In this document: positions 45,848 to 47,465 of the stretch, in pieces
How positions within the stretch are numbered: position 1 is the stretch's first letter
How the letters are laid out: each line of letters starts with the position of its first letter
Assembly: GCA_023512415.1 (NCBI GenBank)
Contig: JAILZQ010000004.1
Span: 1-47,465, forward strand
Source of the DNA: Geminicoccaceae bacterium
Lineage (GTDB): Bacteria; Pseudomonadota; Alphaproteobacteria; Geminicoccales; Geminicoccaceae
Length of the DNA: 47,465 bases
Reading direction: 5' to 3'
Position numbers and translations under genes: made by a program
The notes under the pieces: model-generated
Database searches by the model: none
The model's input: the letters and a program-made list of their open reading frames with translations, nothing else
What the model was told of the DNA's origin: nothing

Positions 45848-46612
45848 GTGTGCACCGTCGTCCTTCTCCACCGTCCGCAGCACGATTGGCCCTTGCTCTT
45901 GGCCGCGAACCGGGACGAGCTCGTCACGCGCCCGGCTCGGCCGCCAGGCCGACATTGGCCCGACCGTCCGGAAGTCCGCGCCGGGCTCGATCTCGCCGCC
46001 GGCGGCAGCTGGCTCGGCGTCAACGATCGGGGCCTGGTAGCCGCCGTGCTCAACCGCGTGGGCACACTCGGGCCCGTCGCGGGTAAGCGGTCGCGCGGCG
46101 AACTCGTGCTCGAGGCCCTCGACCACGCGGATGCCCCTTCCGCAGCTGCAGCACTCGCCGACCTCGACCCGGCTGCCTATCGCCCCTTCAACCTCCTCCT
46201 CTGTGACGCACGCGATGCCTTCGTTTTGAGGCACGCCGGGCACGGTGCAATCTGCGTCGTCCGGCTGGGGCCGGGTCTCACCCTCCTCACTTCGCGCGAG
46301 CCGAACGATCCCGCCTGCGCACGGATCCGCCGCTATCGCCCGCTCTTCGGTTCGGCCGAAGTACCGGACCCCGTACGGGGTGACTGGTCGGACTGGCAGC
46401 TCTTGCTGGCGAGTCGCGCGAGCACGACGGGCGATCCGCGCGACGCCCTCTGCGTCGTAACCGACGGTCCCTACGGTACCGTGAGCGCGAGCCTCCTCGC
46501 CGTTCCCGCGGGGCCGGAGCGCGCGACGGTCTTTCTGCATGCCGAGGGAAGGCCGGGCGAGACCCCCTTCGAACCCGTCGCGTACCGAGGACCGTGCTCG
46601 ACCGCTGGCTAG
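45848..46612 (+). CDS. NRDE-family (TANGO2-like) protein
   Basis: 254 aa from GTG 45848, giving the family's MCTVV start with Cys at position 2, as in Ntn-type NRDE proteins. The name-giving motif is LAANRDELVTRPARPPG, followed by GLDLAAGGSWLGVNDRGLVAAVLNR. The human relative TANGO2 is linked to heme or lipid handling, but the bacterial role is unknown. The long opposite-strand frame here is a shadow. It meets the next gene tail to tail; the two stop codons share the palindrome CTAG. Confidence 0.92.
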   Translation: MCTVVLLHRPQHDWPLLLAANRDELVTRPARPPGRHWPDRPEVRAGLDLAAGGSWLGVNDRGLVAAVLNRVGTLGPVAGKRSRGELVLEALDHADAPSAAAALADLDPAAYRPFNLLLCDARDAFVLRHAGHGAICVVRLGPGLTLLTSREPNDPACARIRRYRPLFGSAEVPDPVRGDWSDWQLLLASRASTTGDPRDALCVVTDGPYGTVSASLLAVPAGPERATVFLHAEGRPGETPFEPVAYRGPCSTAG

Positions 46613-47465
46613 CGTCCGGTCAGGAGCAGGATCTTGCCGATGTGCGCACTGGTTTCCATCAGCGCGTGCGCTTCGGCCGCTCGCTCGAGCGGAAAGGTGC
46701 GGTAGACGGGCACATGTACTCGGCCTTCCGCGAACAGCGGCCAGACCCGGGCTTCGAGAGCCCGGGCGATCGCCCCTTTTTGCTCGACGCTACGCGGCCG
46801 CAGGGTCGACCCTGTCCAAGTCAGCCGCTTGATCATGAGCCGGGTGAAATCTGCTGTGATGGTCGAGCCTTCGAGCCACGCGATTTGGACGATGCGGCCC
46901 TCGATTGCGGCCGCCTCCATGTTGCGGGCAACGTAACCACCGCCCACCATGTCGAGGATCAGATCGACACCACGACCTCCGGTAGCTTTTTTTACCGCGG
47001 TAACGAAATCCTCCTCGCGATACACGATCGCCAGATCCGCGCCCAGCCTTCGACAAGCTTCCGCCTTGGCGCCGTTGCCCACGGTCGTGAACACGGTTGC
47101 GCCGAACGCCTTGGCGAGCTGGATCGCGGTCACGCCGATCCCCGAACTTCCGCCGTGGACGAGAAAGGTCTCGCCAGCGGAAAGGCGGCCCCGCTCGAAC
47201 ACGTTGGTCCACACGGTGAAGAAGGTCTCCGGCACGCCACCGGCGACCTCGACCGGCACACCCGGCGGCAGCGGAAGGGCCTGCGGCTCGGGGACGGGGC
47301 AATATTCGGCATAGCCTCCGCCGGCCACCAGCGCGCAAACGAGGTCCCCCTCACGAAACCGATTGGTTCCAGGTCCGCAGGCGACGACTCGGCCGGCGAT
47401 CTCGAGACCGGGAATCTCCGTCACGCCGGGCCGCGGCGGATAGCCACCCTGCCGTTGGAGAACAT
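46609..47465 (-). CDS. Zinc-type quinone oxidoreductase / NAD(P)H dehydrogenase, partial
   Basis: Truncated by the right edge: the frame continues to the last base (LQRQGGYPPRPG read from the edge, then VTEIPGLEIAGRV). At least 285 codons are present. Medium-chain dehydrogenase fold of the QOR/PIG3 type: nucleotide-binding FLVHGGSSGIGVTAIQLAKA, GGRGVDLILDMVGG, and the ending PLERAAEAHALMETSAHIGKI (two blocks). Catalytic zinc ligands are absent, as in quinone reductases. Likely reduces quinones or enones with NADPH. The N-terminal 40-50 residues are missing from the window. Confidence 0.92.
   Translation of the reverse strand, partial: VLQRQGGYPPRPGVTEIPGLEIAGRVVACGPGTNRFREGDLVCALVAGGGYAEYCPVPEPQALPLPPGVPVEVAGGVPETFFTVWTNVFERGRLSAGETFLVHGGSSGIGVTAIQLAKAFGATVFTTVGNGAKAEACRRLGADLAIVYREEDFVTAVKKATGGRGVDLILDMVGGGYVARNMEAAAIEGRIVQIAWLEGSTITADFTRLMIKRLTWTGSTLRPRSVEQKGAIARALEARVWPLFAEGRVHVPVYRTFPLERAAEAHALMETSAHIGKILLLTGR

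Noticed and set aside
45611-46540. 309-codon minus-strand open frame
   Set aside because: Antisense to the NRDE gene and the DUF1476 start; translation is not protein-like.
1-47465. CRISPR arrays, RTX repeats, transposases, toxin-antitoxin or restriction systems
   Set aside because: Looked for on both strands; no regularly spaced repeats and no such gene families were seen.

Overview
High-GC, densely packed bacterial chromosome, almost certainly an alphaproteobacterium. The best markers are a DUF1476 protein (the alphaproteobacterial F1-ATPase inhibitor, zeta subunit) overlapping a DUF1674 protein (complex II assembly factor), an IalB-family protein, a gpmI-envC-ctpA-divergent polysaccharide deacetylase-rppH operon, and a phoR-pstSCAB-phoU-phoB operon. 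I cannot fix the genus. There is no phage, plasmid, CRISPR array or intact insertion sequence. Nearly every gene belongs to a known family, so the interest lies in gene arrangement, start sites and non-coding signals.

Region by region. 0-2.3 kb: Nudix hydrolase, GNAT acetyltransferase and a convergent heme-dependent N-demethylase-like gene that overlaps the GNAT reading frame, then a tRNA-Pro(TGG). 2.3-8.2 kb: a branched-chain amino acid type (Liv) ABC importer in which livF, directly behind the tRNA, is separated from livK-livH-livM-livG by an opposite-strand CaiB/BaiF CoA-transferase. 8.8-14.2 kb: a type I secretion system (membrane fusion protein, ABC exporter, divergent TolC-like outer membrane protein) with no visible RTX substrate, followed by a small unknown protein. 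15.1-20.7 kb: one tightly overlapping operon for glycolysis, cell-wall remodelling and mRNA decapping. 20.7-22 kb: the largest gene-poor stretch, with an AT-rich patch and a tandem 18-bp repeat, leading to an exported cyclase-family protein closed by a strong hairpin terminator.

23.1-27.9 kb: an ABC module (ATPase, FtsX-like permease, exported DUF3299 protein) resembling zinc-linked modules, then an SPOUT RNA methyltransferase, an IalB-family protein and rlmN. 28.0-34.7 kb (minus strand): the complete phosphate sensing and uptake operon. A Pho box lies in the last codons of phoR, and a strong hairpin sits between pstS and pstC. 34.7-47.5 kb: acetoacetyl-CoA synthetase, a DUF3047 protein, a minus-strand run recA-gabD-gor-class II DAHP synthase-nicotinate phosphoribosyltransferase, an EamA transporter, the DUF1476/DUF1674 pair, an NRDE protein, and a quinone oxidoreductase that runs off the right edge.

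How it fits together: PhoR/PhoB should control PstSCAB in phosphate starvation, with PhoU linking transporter and kinase. EnvC and CtpA act on the cell wall, while RppH, RlmN and the SPOUT enzyme act on RNA. The liv genes probably feed an organic or amino acid substrate to CoA-dependent catabolism. Functions come from motifs read by eye; no database search was possible.
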